From the NCBI GenBank assembly GCA_039811185.1, contig JBDHYF010000006.1, positions 105,510 through 169,509 of the forward strand: DNA of 64,000 bases. Direction: 5' to 3'. Below are positions 1 through 8,341 of this stretch, piece by piece. Made by a program: the position numbers and the translations under genes. The stretch is from JAEZDR01 sp039811185 (GTDB lineage Bacteria > Bacteroidota > Bacteroidia > Chitinophagales > Chitinophagaceae). The notes beneath the pieces were generated by a model that did no database searches, was not told the DNA's origin, and saw only the letters and a program-made list of their open reading frames with translations. The number at the start of each line of letters is the position of its first letter. Within the stretch, counting starts at the first letter, position 1.

Positions 1-359
1 TCAAGATGCGCTTGCTTCAACTTGTGCAGGTACTCAACAGTATGCAGCGTGGCGTGATGTTCAATTGGACTTGTAATGATGTTTTCGCAGTCCAGATCGC
101 GGACAGCGCTGATGATAGCTGTGTTGCTGCTTTCTGTGCCGCCGCTTGTAAAAAAGATCTCCGCCGGATGCACATTTAAAATTTTTGCTACACTTTTCCT
201 TGCATTTTCCACTGCCAGCCGGCTTTCTCTTCCGTAGCTGTATATGGAAGATGGATTACCGAAGTGAGTGGTAAGATAAGGCATCATTGCTTCCAACACT
301 TCGGGCGATAAAGGGGTGGTGGCAGCATTATCGAAATATATGCGTGTATTACTGTGCAT
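1..359 (-). CDS. Cysteine desulfurase (class V aminotransferase), N-terminal part
   Basis: PLP enzyme that takes sulfur from L-cysteine for Fe-S cluster or tRNA thiolation work. Only the first ~119 codons are in the window; the gene runs off the left edge. The start ATG at 359 gives a protein opening MHSNTRIYFDNAATTP, the classic family N-terminus. FTSGGTESSN (about residues 72-81) is the PLP phosphate-binding segment, and the SPIEHHA segment follows. The PLP lysine and the catalytic cysteine loop lie outside the window, so NifS, IscS and SufS types cannot be separated here; the NAATTP/SGGTESN pattern favours the NifS/IscS branch. It points the same way as glmM upstream, 59 bases away. Confidence 0.93.
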   Translation of the reverse strand, partial: MHSNTRIYFDNAATTPLSPEVLEAMMPYLTTHFGNPSSIYSYGRESRLAVENARKSVAKILNVHPAEIFFTSGGTESSNTAIISAVRDLDCENIITSPIEHHATLHTVEYLHKLKQAHL

Positions 360-418
360 CAGGAAAAAAATTGGACGCAAAGTTAATCGAAAACATTTTT
401 TTCAAGCCGTTAAAATGG

Positions 419-1801
419 CTACATGCTTTCTTTAATGTCCTGCATCAGCCGCCTTGCAATGTTGTCTGCGGTTGTTTCGAAATTACTTTCTGCGTAAATA
501 CGGATAATCGGCTCGGTGTTGCTCGACCTCAAATGAACCCAGTCGTCTTCAAATTCTATTTTCAATCCATCATCCGTGTTAATCGGATTGTTTTTATATT
601 TTTTCTGAATCAGGGAAAAAATATCGGTGATGTTCAGGCTTTTCTCTAATTCAATCTTGTTCTTGCTGATGAAATAATCAGGATACTGACGGCGAATTTG
701 TTTCACACTTTTTCCGGATTTAGCAGCAAAGGACAGAAACAACGCAATCCCAATTAAAGCATCGCGTCCGTAATGCAGGTCCGGCACAATTACACCACCG
801 TTTCCTTCACCTCCGATAACGGCATTCACTTCCTTCATTTTATTTACCACATTCACTTCACCAACAGCGCTCGGAAAATAGCTGCCCCCATGCTTTACGG
901 TTACATCTTTCAAAGCTCGTGTGGACGACATATTGCTTACCGTGTTGCCCACTTTGTTCTGAAGAACATAGTCAGCCACTGCAACCAAAGTGTATTCTTC
1001 TCCAAACAACGATCCGTCCTCACAAACAAAGCAAAGCCTGTCTACATCAGGGTCTACAGCAATTCCGAGGTTTGCTTTTTGCTTGTTTACTTCGTTGCAT
1101 AACTCAGTAAGATGCTGGGGAAGCGGCTCCGGGTTATGCGCAAAACGGCCATTCACTTCTTCATTTAATACAACAATATCTTTTACACCCAATGCTTTTA
1201 AAAGAGCCGGCACCGCGAAGGAGCCACTGCTGTTAATCGCATCAACAACAATTTTAAATTTTGCTTTGCGGATGGCTGCAATATCAACAATAGGATAATT
1301 AACAATGGCGTCGATGTGTTGCTGTAAAGCCGTTTCGTTATGGGTTAGGCTGCCAAGTTTGTCGACACCTGCAAAAACGAAATCTTCTTTTTCAGCCATT
1401 TCAAGAATTTCATTTCCCACCTCTGCGCTAATGAATTCGCCGTGATGGTTGAGAAGTTTCAGCGCATTCCATTCTTTCGGATTATGGCTTGCAGTAATAA
1501 TAATACCGCCGGCAGCTTTTTCAAAAACTACCATCATTTCAACCGTAGGAGTTGTGCTGAGGCCAACGTCAATTACATCAATTCCCAACCCGGTTAATGT
1601 ACTGTTTACAAGGCTTTGCACCATTGGGCCGCTGATGCGTCCATCGCGTCCAACAACTACTTTTTTATTGTCAGGATTTTCTTTTAAAAGCCAGCTTCCA
1701 TAGGCTGCGGTAAACTTTACAACATCGAGTGGGCTAAGTGTTTCTGCGGGTCGTCCTCCTATCGTTCCTCTGATTCCGGAAATGCTTTTTATAAGCGCCA
1801 T
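419..1801 (-). CDS. glmM: Phosphoglucosamine mutase (phosphohexomutase family)
   Basis: Converts glucosamine-6-phosphate to glucosamine-1-phosphate for UDP-GlcNAc, feeding peptidoglycan and lipid A. All four alpha-D-phosphohexomutase signatures are present (numbered from the ATG at 1801, 460 aa): phosphoserine loop TASHNP at 103-108 with Ser105, metal loop DPDVDR at 250-255, sugar loop GEGNGG at 331-336 and phosphate loop RSSNTEP at about 425. An in-frame ATG at 1831 would add ten residues that do not resemble the family, and a TATGTTTG promoter box covers that position, so 1801 is the better start. A phosphomannomutase/phosphoglucomutase role cannot be excluded from motifs alone. Confidence 0.9.
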   Translation of the reverse strand: MALIKSISGIRGTIGGRPAETLSPLDVVKFTAAYGSWLLKENPDNKKVVVGRDGRISGPMVQSLVNSTLTGLGIDVIDVGLSTTPTVEMMVVFEKAAGGIIITASHNPKEWNALKLLNHHGEFISAEVGNEILEMAEKEDFVFAGVDKLGSLTHNETALQQHIDAIVNYPIVDIAAIRKAKFKIVVDAINSSGSFAVPALLKALGVKDIVVLNEEVNGRFAHNPEPLPQHLTELCNEVNKQKANLGIAVDPDVDRLCFVCEDGSLFGEEYTLVAVADYVLQNKVGNTVSNMSSTRALKDVTVKHGGSYFPSAVGEVNVVNKMKEVNAVIGGEGNGGVIVPDLHYGRDALIGIALFLSFAAKSGKSVKQIRRQYPDYFISKNKIELEKSLNITDIFSLIQKKYKNNPINTDDGLKIEFEDDWVHLRSSNTEPIIRIYAESNFETTADNIARRLMQDIKESM

Positions 1802-1828
1802 CTTTTGAAAAAAATTTTTAGCGGGCAA

Positions 1829-1836
1829 CAAACATA
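1829..1836 (-). promoter_or_regulatory. Probable -7 promoter element for glmM
   Basis: On the minus strand this reads TATGTTTG, an exact match to the Bacteroidetes TAnnTTTG box, ending 28 bases upstream of the glmM ATG at 1801. No TTTG -33 element sits at the expected 19-20 base spacing, so the assignment rests on the -7 box and its position. Confidence 0.5.
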
Positions 1837-1940
1837 GTCAGAAAAACCAAATTTTAAGATTAAACCTTTGGCGTCACGGCATATTTTTTTGAATCTTGCA
1901 TGGCGCACTGCACAACACATTTTATAATTAACTGAAAGAC

Positions 1941-2681
1941 ATGGATAATGCATGGTATAAAGAGTGGTTCAATTCTTCTTATTATCATCTTTTATATAAA
2001 AACCGGAGCGAGAAAGAAGCCGACGATTTTATTACCCGGCTGCTTGCTTATTTAAAGCCCTTTGAAGGCGCTAAAATGCTCGACGTGGCTTGCGGAAAGG
2101 GCCGCCACAGCCGCGTTCTGGCCGAAGAAGGGTTTCGTGTAACAGGTATCGATTTATCGGAAAATTCTATTGAAGAAGCTTCCAAATTTGCAGGTCCTCG
2201 TTTGCATTTTTATGTGCATGATATGCGCCTTCCTTTCTGGATCAATTATTTCGATTATGTATTTAATTTTTTTACAAGCTTCGGATATTTTAATACCCGT
2301 CGTGAACACGATGCGGCCATCAGATCGATGGCGCAGGCGCTAAACGATAAAGGCGTTTTGGTGATGGATTATCTCAATGTGAGACAAGCCGAGAAAAAGC
2401 TGGTTGCCGCAGAAATTGAAGAGAGAGGCGAAACGCTTTTTCATATTAAAAGATGGCAGAACGACACCCATTTTTTTAAGCAGATTTCTATAGAGGAAAA
2501 GGGGCGTATGCTGCCGCAGGTGCACACTGAGAAAGTTGCGAAGTTTACGCTGGCCGACTTTACCGGCATGCTTTCTTTTCGCGGAATGCAGATTAAGCAA
2601 GTGTTTGGTAACTATCAACTTGAACCTTACCATCCCGAAGATTCGCCGCGCCTTATTTTGCTTGCACAGAAGGATCGCTAA
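1941..2681 (+). CDS. Class I SAM-dependent methyltransferase
   Basis: A 246 aa Rossmann-fold methyltransferase. Motif I is LDVACGKGRH (residues 47-56), with the acidic end of strand beta-2 at GIDLS (Asp71) that holds the ribose of S-adenosylmethionine. A VHDMRLPF segment (motif II region) follows. This layout matches the Methyltransf_25/11 families, whose substrates range from small molecules to quinones and cannot be read from sequence. It lies 43 bases upstream of lpxK on the same strand. It is probably not MenG/UbiE, whose characteristic motifs I do not see, although the men genes are nearby. Confidence 0.85.
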   Translation: MDNAWYKEWFNSSYYHLLYKNRSEKEADDFITRLLAYLKPFEGAKMLDVACGKGRHSRVLAEEGFRVTGIDLSENSIEEASKFAGPRLHFYVHDMRLPFWINYFDYVFNFFTSFGYFNTRREHDAAIRSMAQALNDKGVLVMDYLNVRQAEKKLVAAEIEERGETLFHIKRWQNDTHFFKQISIEEKGRMLPQVHTEKVAKFTLADFTGMLSFRGMQIKQVFGNYQLEPYHPEDSPRLILLAQKDR

Positions 2682-2724
2682 CTGTTCATCACCTATCTTT
2701 ATTGCTTTACAACCGCTTGGGTTT

Positions 2725-3825
2725 ATGAATTTCAACGATTTTTTTCTAAAGTCTTTTCGCATATTGCTATTGCCTTTTTCTATTCTTTATGGCCTCATCA
2801 TCATCATCAGGAATTTCTTATACGATAAAAACGTCCTTAAGTCGGTGCGGTTTAATTTGCCCGTGATATGTGTTGGAAACCTTGCGGTTGGCGGAACAGG
2901 AAAATCTCCGATGGTTGAGTACCTTATTCGGATTTTAAAGGAGGAACACAGGCCTGCAACGCTGAGCCGCGGCTACAAAAGAAAAACAAAAGGTTATGCC
3001 CTTGCCGGCGTCGGCACAACGGCACTCGACATTGGCGATGAGCCGATGCAGTTTTTTAATAAACATCCCGACATAGCGGTGGCAGTAGGAGAAGAGCGAA
3101 TTGTTGCTATTCCACAACTCCTGCACGATCGTCCGGAAACTGACGTCATTATTTTGGACGATGCTTTTCAGCACCGCGCCGTAAAGCCCGGATTCAACAT
3201 CCTGCTCACTGAGTGCAATAACCTTTTTACCAAAGATTTCTTTTTACCAACAGGCGACCTCCGCGACCAATACAGCTCCGCAAATCGCGCCGACATCATC
3301 ATCGTAACCAAATGCCCGCCCGATCTATCCCAACAACAACGAGAAGATATAACCGCTGAAATATTCCCGAAAAAAAACCAGCAGATCTTCTTTACCACCA
3401 TCGATTACGGAACGCCTTACCACATCATTACCGGCCGGGAAAGAAGCCTCCGGCCCGACGACGAAGTGCTGCTTGTATCCGGCATCGCAAACCCCAAACC
3501 GCTTAAACAATATCTTTTCGAACACACAGCCACCTACTATCAAATCAATTATCGCGATCACCACATTTTTACCATCGACGACCTGAAAGAAATTACGCAT
3601 CAGTTCAATACGCAGGTAGAAAAGGAAAGTGGTATGATAATTACAACAGAAAAGGATGCAGTAAGATTTCTGAAATTTCATCAGCATCTTCAGGAACTGC
3701 CGCTTTACATTTTGCCGATACAACACCGCTTTCTGTTTCAGGAAGGCAGCCGTTTTGAATCGGAAATCAAAAACTTTATCAGGAATTTTAAAACAACAAA
3801 TGAACAACAAGAAATCAAAAAATAA
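2725..3825 (+). CDS. lpxK: Tetraacyldisaccharide 4'-kinase
   Basis: Phosphorylates the 4' position of the lipid A disaccharide at the inner face of the inner membrane. From the ATG at 2725 the protein is 366 aa: a hydrophobic N-terminal membrane anchor (about residues 8-31), then the modified P-loop GNLAVGGTGKSP at 51-62 typical of LpxK, then LDDAFQHRAV, the conserved LDDGxQH-type motif. The reading frame is open further upstream, into the methyltransferase gene, but those codons look nothing like LpxK, so the ATG that places the hydrophobic segment at the N-terminus was chosen. Its last 26 bases overlap the start of rnr. Confidence 0.95.
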   Translation: MNFNDFFLKSFRILLLPFSILYGLIIIIRNFLYDKNVLKSVRFNLPVICVGNLAVGGTGKSPMVEYLIRILKEEHRPATLSRGYKRKTKGYALAGVGTTALDIGDEPMQFFNKHPDIAVAVGEERIVAIPQLLHDRPETDVIILDDAFQHRAVKPGFNILLTECNNLFTKDFFLPTGDLRDQYSSANRADIIIVTKCPPDLSQQQREDITAEIFPKKNQQIFFTTIDYGTPYHIITGRERSLRPDDEVLLVSGIANPKPLKQYLFEHTATYYQINYRDHHIFTIDDLKEITHQFNTQVEKESGMIITTEKDAVRFLKFHQHLQELPLYILPIQHRFLFQEGSRFESEIKNFIRNFKTTNEQQEIKK

Positions 3826-5863
3826 ATCAAAGAAAGAGGCAAGCCGTGTGAAAGCTGGAACGCTTGAGATAACGCGCTCAGGCCTGGGATTCGTAGTGGT
3901 AGAAAACGAAGAAAACGACATCCTCGTGCGCCCCAACGACATGAATCACGCACTGAACGGCGACAAGGTGGAAGTGAAGGTGATTAAAGAAAACACCTCC
4001 ACAAAAAAACGAGAAGGGAGAATTACAAAAGTGATCTCGCGGAGGCAGAAAGAGTTTGTAGGCCGCATACAACTGTCCGAACATTTTGCATTTTTTATTA
4101 CTGAAAGCGATAACTCGGTTCCGGATTTTTATATTCCGTTGAACCAGCTTAACGGCGCCACCCAGAACGACAAAGTGATTGTAGAATTGATTAAGTGGGA
4201 TGAAGACGATAAGAAGCCGGTGGGCAAAGTGGTGGCAAAGCTCGATGCTGCTTCTCAAAGCGATCTCGCCATGAAATCTCTCCTCGCCGAAAATGGCTTT
4301 CCGCTGATGTTCCCCGACGATGTAATTGAAGAAACAGAGCGGCTTCCCGATACCATTTCTGCGGAAGACGTGGCGGGCCGAAAAGATTGTCGCAGCCTGC
4401 TTACCTTCACCATCGACCCCGCTGATGCCAAAGACTTCGACGATGCGATTTCCTTTCGAAAGCTAAAGAACGGTAATTTGGAAGTGGGCGTACATATTGC
4501 CGACGTAAGCCATTTTGTAACACCCGGCACTGCGCTCGACGACGAAGCTTATAAAAAAGCCACGTCCGTTTATTTGCCCGACCGTGTAAACCCCATGCTT
4601 CCGGAAAAAATTTCGAACGAACTGTGTTCGCTGCGGCCAAATGAAGACAAGCTTTGCTTTTCCGCTATTTTTCAAATTAGCGCAAAGGCACAGGTTAAAA
4701 ATTACTGGCTCGGCAAAACCGTTATTCATTCAAACTTCCGGTTCGCGTACGAAGACGCACAGAAAATTATAGAAGGCGGAGAAGGCAACTACCGCGATGA
4801 AATATTAGCCTTGCATGCTATAACGGCTCAACTGCGGAAGAAACGTTTTAGTAAGGGTGCCATCAACTTTTCATCGCAGGAAGTGCGCTTCCGGCTCGAT
4901 GAAAAAGGAAAACCCATCGGCATCGTGATTAAAGAAAGCAAGGAAGCAAATCAGTTAATTGAAGAATTGATGTTGCTGGCAAACAAAACCGTGGCTGAAT
5001 ACATTTCGAAAATTAAAATCAATAAAAAAACAATTCCGTTTCCTTTCAGGGTGCACGATGCGCCGGACGAAATAAAGCTGATGCCCTTTGTTGAGTTTGC
5101 AAAAAAGTTTGGATATAAATTCGATACTTCGACGCCGGCGCAGATTGCGCACAGCTTTAACGCCATGCTCGACGCGGTGAAAGGCCGTCCGGAGCAGCAT
5201 GTGTTGGAACAGTTGGGCATTCGTACTATGGCAAAAGCCGCTTACACCACCAACAACATCGGCCACTATGGCCTGGCGTTCGAAAATTACTGTCATTTCA
5301 CATCGCCTATCCGCCGTTATCCTGATATCATGGTACACCGCATTCTCGAATCGGCTTTACAGGAATCGCCCATCATCGATAAAAAATTGGAGCAGAAATG
5401 TGTGCATTGCAGCGAACGCGAACGGGCAGCAATGGAAGTGGAACGCGCCGCAAACAAATACAAGCAGGTTGAGTATATGCAGGATTATCTGGGTCACGAT
5501 TTCGACGCGGTAATCACCGGCGTGGCCCCGATGGGATTTTGGGCCGAAACAATTGAGCAGAAGTGCGAAGGATTGGTAAGCATCAACGATCTTTCGGACT
5601 ATGACGAATTTTTATATGTAGAGTCGGAATTTATGCTTGCAGGAAGAAGGAGCGGCCGCACCTTTAGAATGGGTGATAAACTAAAAATTAAAGTGGTTGC
5701 AGCGAGCCTCGACAAACGTCAGCTCGATTATCAGTGGGTACCAAACGGAAGTGAACAAGAGAGCGAAAGAACTGCGCCGATAGCTGTCAGAGCTAAAAAA
5801 ACGGTCGATAAAAAGCATGAAAAACCCGGCTCTAAAAACAAGGCGCGTAAAAAGAAAAGTTAG
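3800..5863 (+). CDS. rnr: Ribonuclease R (RNase II/VacB family)
   Basis: A 687 aa processive 3'-to-5' exoribonuclease that degrades structured RNA. A Lys-rich N-terminus is followed by a cold-shock OB domain (about 15-75), then the RNB catalytic domain starting with DPADAKDFDDAI (about 206-217), which holds the metal-binding aspartates. FTSPIRRYPD, the RNB hallmark, lies further on. A C-terminal S1-like domain is followed by a strongly basic tail rich in Lys. The chosen ATG at 3800 overlaps the end of lpxK by 26 bases. The frame extends 15 codons further upstream, but that part is a shifted copy of lpxK sequence. A bidirectional hairpin terminator follows at 5945. Confidence 0.96.
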   Translation: MNNKKSKNKSKKEASRVKAGTLEITRSGLGFVVVENEENDILVRPNDMNHALNGDKVEVKVIKENTSTKKREGRITKVISRRQKEFVGRIQLSEHFAFFITESDNSVPDFYIPLNQLNGATQNDKVIVELIKWDEDDKKPVGKVVAKLDAASQSDLAMKSLLAENGFPLMFPDDVIEETERLPDTISAEDVAGRKDCRSLLTFTIDPADAKDFDDAISFRKLKNGNLEVGVHIADVSHFVTPGTALDDEAYKKATSVYLPDRVNPMLPEKISNELCSLRPNEDKLCFSAIFQISAKAQVKNYWLGKTVIHSNFRFAYEDAQKIIEGGEGNYRDEILALHAITAQLRKKRFSKGAINFSSQEVRFRLDEKGKPIGIVIKESKEANQLIEELMLLANKTVAEYISKIKINKKTIPFPFRVHDAPDEIKLMPFVEFAKKFGYKFDTSTPAQIAHSFNAMLDAVKGRPEQHVLEQLGIRTMAKAAYTTNNIGHYGLAFENYCHFTSPIRRYPDIMVHRILESALQESPIIDKKLEQKCVHCSERERAAMEVERAANKYKQVEYMQDYLGHDFDAVITGVAPMGFWAETIEQKCEGLVSINDLSDYDEFLYVESEFMLAGRRSGRTFRMGDKLKIKVVAASLDKRQLDYQWVPNGSEQESERTAPIAVRAKKTVDKKHEKPGSKNKARKKKS

Positions 5864-5944
5864 AATATTATGTTACCGGCGGAGGCCCGCTAAGGAAGCT
5901 CCCGTCGCGTCGCACCGCGCATCGTTCACCTCAGTCAGGAGCAT

Positions 5945-5980
5945 AAAAAAAGCAGTCTGTTTTTGTTAGACTGCTTTTTT
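5945..5980. terminator. Bidirectional rho-independent terminator between rnr and tRNA-Val
   Basis: A 7-bp GC-containing stem, GCAGTCT at 5952-5958 pairing with AGACTGC at 5968-5974, is flanked by seven A on the left and six T on the right, with a 9-base loop. The symmetrical A and T runs make it usable from both strands, ending rnr from the left and tRNA-Val from the right. Confidence 0.88.
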
Positions 5981-5981
5981 G

Positions 5982-6056
5982 TGGGAGTTGACGGGATCGA
6001 ACCGCCGACCCTCTGCTTGTAAGGCAGATGCTCTAAACCAGCTGAGCTAAACTCCC
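5982..6056 (-). tRNA. tRNA-Val (anticodon TAC)
   Basis: A complete 75-base cloverleaf on the minus strand. The acceptor stem GGGAGTT pairs with AACTCCC, the D stem is GCTC/GAGC, and the anticodon stem TCTGC/GCAGA encloses the loop CTTACAA, giving anticodon TAC (reads GUA and, by wobble, other Val codons). The T arm is GGCGG-TTCGATC-CCGTC with one G-U pair. The discriminator is A. The 3' CCA is not encoded. A perfect-spacing promoter lies upstream (6087-6117), and the terminator at 5945-5980 follows immediately. Confidence 0.97.
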
Positions 6057-6086
6057 TTTTTCCAAGGCTTTATCGCTTTGGGAGTG

Positions 6087-6117
6087 CAAATATAGGAGCA
6101 GAATAATTATCGCCAAA
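6087..6117 (-). promoter_or_regulatory. Promoter of tRNA-Val
   Basis: Read on the minus strand, TTTG (6114-6117) is followed by 19 bases and TATATTTG (6087-6094). This is an exact fit to the Bacteroidetes primary sigma consensus TTTG-N19-TAnnTTTG. The predicted start lies about 24 bases before the mature tRNA 5' end. Confidence 0.82.
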
Positions 6118-6283
6118 TTTTTATTCTCTTTTTTTTAGAAAGTGTTTCGCAAGGAATGAAAAACCAAAATACCCCTCGTCCATATTTCTACTTAAAAATC
6201 ATTCATTGCATCCGCCGACAGGCCCGGCAAAATAAAAAATAGAGATAAATTGCAGATAATTCAGTTCACTGCCAAACAATTCA

Positions 6284-6811
6284 ATGTTGAAAAATATTCT
6301 CTCCGGCGCACAAATACAACTAACCATCGAAAGGCTTGCCGTACAAATGATGGAAAGTCGTTCTACTTTCGAAAACACAGTCATCATCGGCCTGCAGCCT
6401 CGAGGTGTGTTCTTCAGCGATCAAATTACTGAGGTACTAAAAAAAGAAACAAAGCAAAATATTCAATACGGACAGCTTGACATCACTTTTTACCGCGACG
6501 ACGTAAGGCGCGAATTGCATGTAGCCAACAAAACCAACATCAACTTTTCCATCGAAAACAAAGAAGTGATTTTAATCGATGATGTGCTGTTTACCGGCAG
6601 AACAATCCGCTCCGCTTTTGATGCACTCCTCGATTTTGGACGGCCTGCAAAGGTTGAGCTCTGTGTATTGATCGACCGTCGGTTTTCTCGCGAATTTCCC
6701 ATTCAGCCCACCTACACCGGAAGGGCCATCAATACATTCGAAAACGACAAAGTAAAAGTGCACTGGAGAGGCGCCGGCCACACTGCCGACGAAGTGGTGC
6801 TACATCAGTAA
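6284..6811 (+). CDS. pyrR: PyrR-type phosphoribosyltransferase (pyrimidine regulator/UPRTase)
   Basis: A 175 aa type I phosphoribosyltransferase. The PRPP-binding loop VILIDDVLFTGRT (95-107) and the early IIGLQPRG segment are typical of PyrR, which in Gram-positive bacteria regulates pyr mRNA and also has uracil phosphoribosyltransferase activity. In Bacteroidetes many PyrR homologues sit, as here, away from pyrimidine genes and probably act as salvage enzymes; the RNA-regulation role is an extrapolation. No PyrR-binding leader is visible upstream. A secreted protein gene follows after only 9 bases. Confidence 0.88.
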   Translation: MLKNILSGAQIQLTIERLAVQMMESRSTFENTVIIGLQPRGVFFSDQITEVLKKETKQNIQYGQLDITFYRDDVRRELHVANKTNINFSIENKEVILIDDVLFTGRTIRSAFDALLDFGRPAKVELCVLIDRRFSREFPIQPTYTGRAINTFENDKVKVHWRGAGHTADEVVLHQ

Positions 6812-6820
6812 AAACAATCT

Positions 6821-7747
6821 ATGAAAAAAACGCTTTTTGTTTTATTCCTTCTGCCACTACAACTATTTGCGCAGGATTTTTCAGGTCTTTGGACGGGATA
6901 TTTATATAACGACACCACCGGCGATAAACTTCACTACGAAATTTTAGTACAGGAAAAAAACGGCGATTTTTTCGGATACAGCCTTACCAATTTTATTCTG
7001 AACGATCGGCTGCTTACCGGTGTTAAACGGCTGAAGCTCTCCGAAATAAAAAATAAATTAGTAGTGGAAGACGACATTCTTGTTTACGACAATTACCCGG
7101 TACGCCCGCCCAAGGGAGTGAAGCAACTGTCGACATTGTCGTTGGAAACGAAGCCCAATCATACTATTCTGAATGGAAAATTCATTACCAGCAGAAACAA
7201 GCATTTCAGAGCCCTAACCGGAAAAGTTAAGCTCGAAAAGTCGAAGGATTATGCTGCGAGCCGCCTGATTAAAAAGTTGCGCGAACTAAATCTCCTCGAC
7301 GAATTTGCGTTGCTTGAGATTCCTTTAAAAGATACAACGCCGGTTGTTGTTGTACCGAAGCCCGTACCGCCGCCAACCATCCTTCAGCTACTAAAGGAGC
7401 GGTCGGTTCAAACCATAAAAACAATTTGGTTCCGGAGCGATAGCCTCACCATAAATTTATACGATAATGGTTATGTAGACGGCGATAGCGTGAGCCTGAT
7501 TATTAACGGTGAGGTCGTTCTGAAAAATCAGCGCTTATCGCAGAAAGCCATCACCTTCGGCCTGAGAACCGACAAAGGTAAGGCCGACTCCATTCACCTT
7601 ACCATATTTGCGCAAAACTTAGGGAGCGTTCCGCCAAATACCGGCTTGATTGTGATCAATGACGGCAACTCGCGATACGAGGTAAACTTCTCCGGCGATT
7701 TAAAAAACAATCAGGCGATTTTGCTGAAAAGAAAACCTGACAACTAA
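6821..7747 (+). CDS. Secreted protein of unknown function
   Basis: 308 aa, opening with a signal peptide (hydrophobic core at residues 4-15, cleavage probably after LFAQ). An N-terminal beta-rich domain starts with FSGLWTGYLYND, the kind of opening seen in lipocalin-like or DUF-type secreted domains. A Pro/Val-rich linker (about 168-183) leads to a C-terminal beta domain containing DSLTINLYDNGYVDGD. I do not recognise a named family, but the two-domain layout looks like a conserved Chitinophagaceae envelope protein. It starts 9 bases after pyrR and may be co-transcribed without being functionally linked. Confidence 0.75.
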   Translation: MKKTLFVLFLLPLQLFAQDFSGLWTGYLYNDTTGDKLHYEILVQEKNGDFFGYSLTNFILNDRLLTGVKRLKLSEIKNKLVVEDDILVYDNYPVRPPKGVKQLSTLSLETKPNHTILNGKFITSRNKHFRALTGKVKLEKSKDYAASRLIKKLRELNLLDEFALLEIPLKDTTPVVVVPKPVPPPTILQLLKERSVQTIKTIWFRSDSLTINLYDNGYVDGDSVSLIINGEVVLKNQRLSQKAITFGLRTDKGKADSIHLTIFAQNLGSVPPNTGLIVINDGNSRYEVNFSGDLKNNQAILLKRKPDN

Positions 7748-7789
7748 GTTAATTTCCGGATAAAAGTATTTACTGACTTTTTATTGGGC

Positions 7790-7797
7790 TAACTTTG
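7790..7797 (+). promoter_or_regulatory. Probable -7 promoter element for the bacilliredoxin gene
   Basis: TAACTTTG matches TAnnTTTG exactly and ends 16 bases before the ATG at 7814. The upstream -33 region has only TTTA at 7769, with 17 bases between the boxes, so the match is partial. Confidence 0.5.
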
Positions 7798-7813
7798 CGT
7801 AAAATTTTTAGCG

Positions 7814-8227
7814 ATGTATCCCTCAGACATAGTATTACCCATGAAGGGTGAATTAACCGAACAAGGTTTTGAAGACGTAACTACAGCAGAAGCAGCGGAG
7901 CAAGCCATTAAGAAAAGTGGAAGCACGCTCTTTGTAATCAATTCTGTTTGCGGCTGTGCGGCCGGCGCTGCGCGTCCTGCCGTGGTGATGGCAATTAACA
8001 ATACAGACAAAAAGCCGACTAATTTGGCTACCGCATTTGCGGGCTACGATTTTGACGCCGTGAACGCTGCCCGTGAGCACATGGCGCCTTATCCGCCATC
8101 TTCGCCCTCAATTGCGTTATTTAAAGACGGAGAATTAGTGCATATGATTGAGCGCCACATGATTGAAGGTAAGCCTGCACAAGTGATTGCTCAAAATCTG
8201 ATTGCTGCTTTCGAACAATATTGCTAA
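7814..8227 (+). CDS. BrxA/BrxB family bacilliredoxin
   Basis: A 137 aa thioredoxin-fold protein with the CGC motif (residues 46-48, in NSVCGCAAG) that defines the YphP/YqiW (BrxA/BrxB) family. In Firmicutes these remove bacillithiol from oxidised protein cysteines. The full length, the YPSDIVLPMKGEL start and the late FAGYDFDAVNAAREHM segment (KDGELVHMIERHMIEG near the end) all match. Bacillithiol occurs in some Bacteroidetes, so a debacillithiolation role is reasonable but not shown here. It is monocistronic, with its own -7 box and a strong terminator at 8274. Confidence 0.9.
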   Translation: MYPSDIVLPMKGELTEQGFEDVTTAEAAEQAIKKSGSTLFVINSVCGCAAGAARPAVVMAINNTDKKPTNLATAFAGYDFDAVNAAREHMAPYPPSSPSIALFKDGELVHMIERHMIEGKPAQVIAQNLIAAFEQYC

Positions 8228-8273
8228 TATTGCAGTCCGGATTTTGGATTTATAAGATGTGTTAGTAATGTTC

Positions 8274-8301
8274 AATCCCGCTGTCCAGCGGGATTTTTTT
8301 T
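8274..8301 (+). terminator. Rho-independent terminator after the bacilliredoxin gene
   Basis: The 9-bp stem AATCCCGCT (8274-8282) pairs with AGCGGGATT (8287-8295), with the 4-base loop GTCC and a T run to 8301. The CCCGCT/AGCGGG core recurs in the terminators at 31262 and, shortened, at 55754. Confidence 0.9.
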
Positions 8302-8341
8302 GATTAGATACTTTATTATTGCAGCCACATAAAAAGCCGTT

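Noticed and set aside
1941..2681. Methyltransferase as MenG/UbiE completing the men pathway
   Set aside because: The gene is 7 kb away from the men operon and lacks the distinct UbiE motifs.
3325..3942. Open frame of about 205 codons opposite lpxK and rnr
   Set aside because: The sequence is a shadow of two overlapping real genes and has no recognisable domain.
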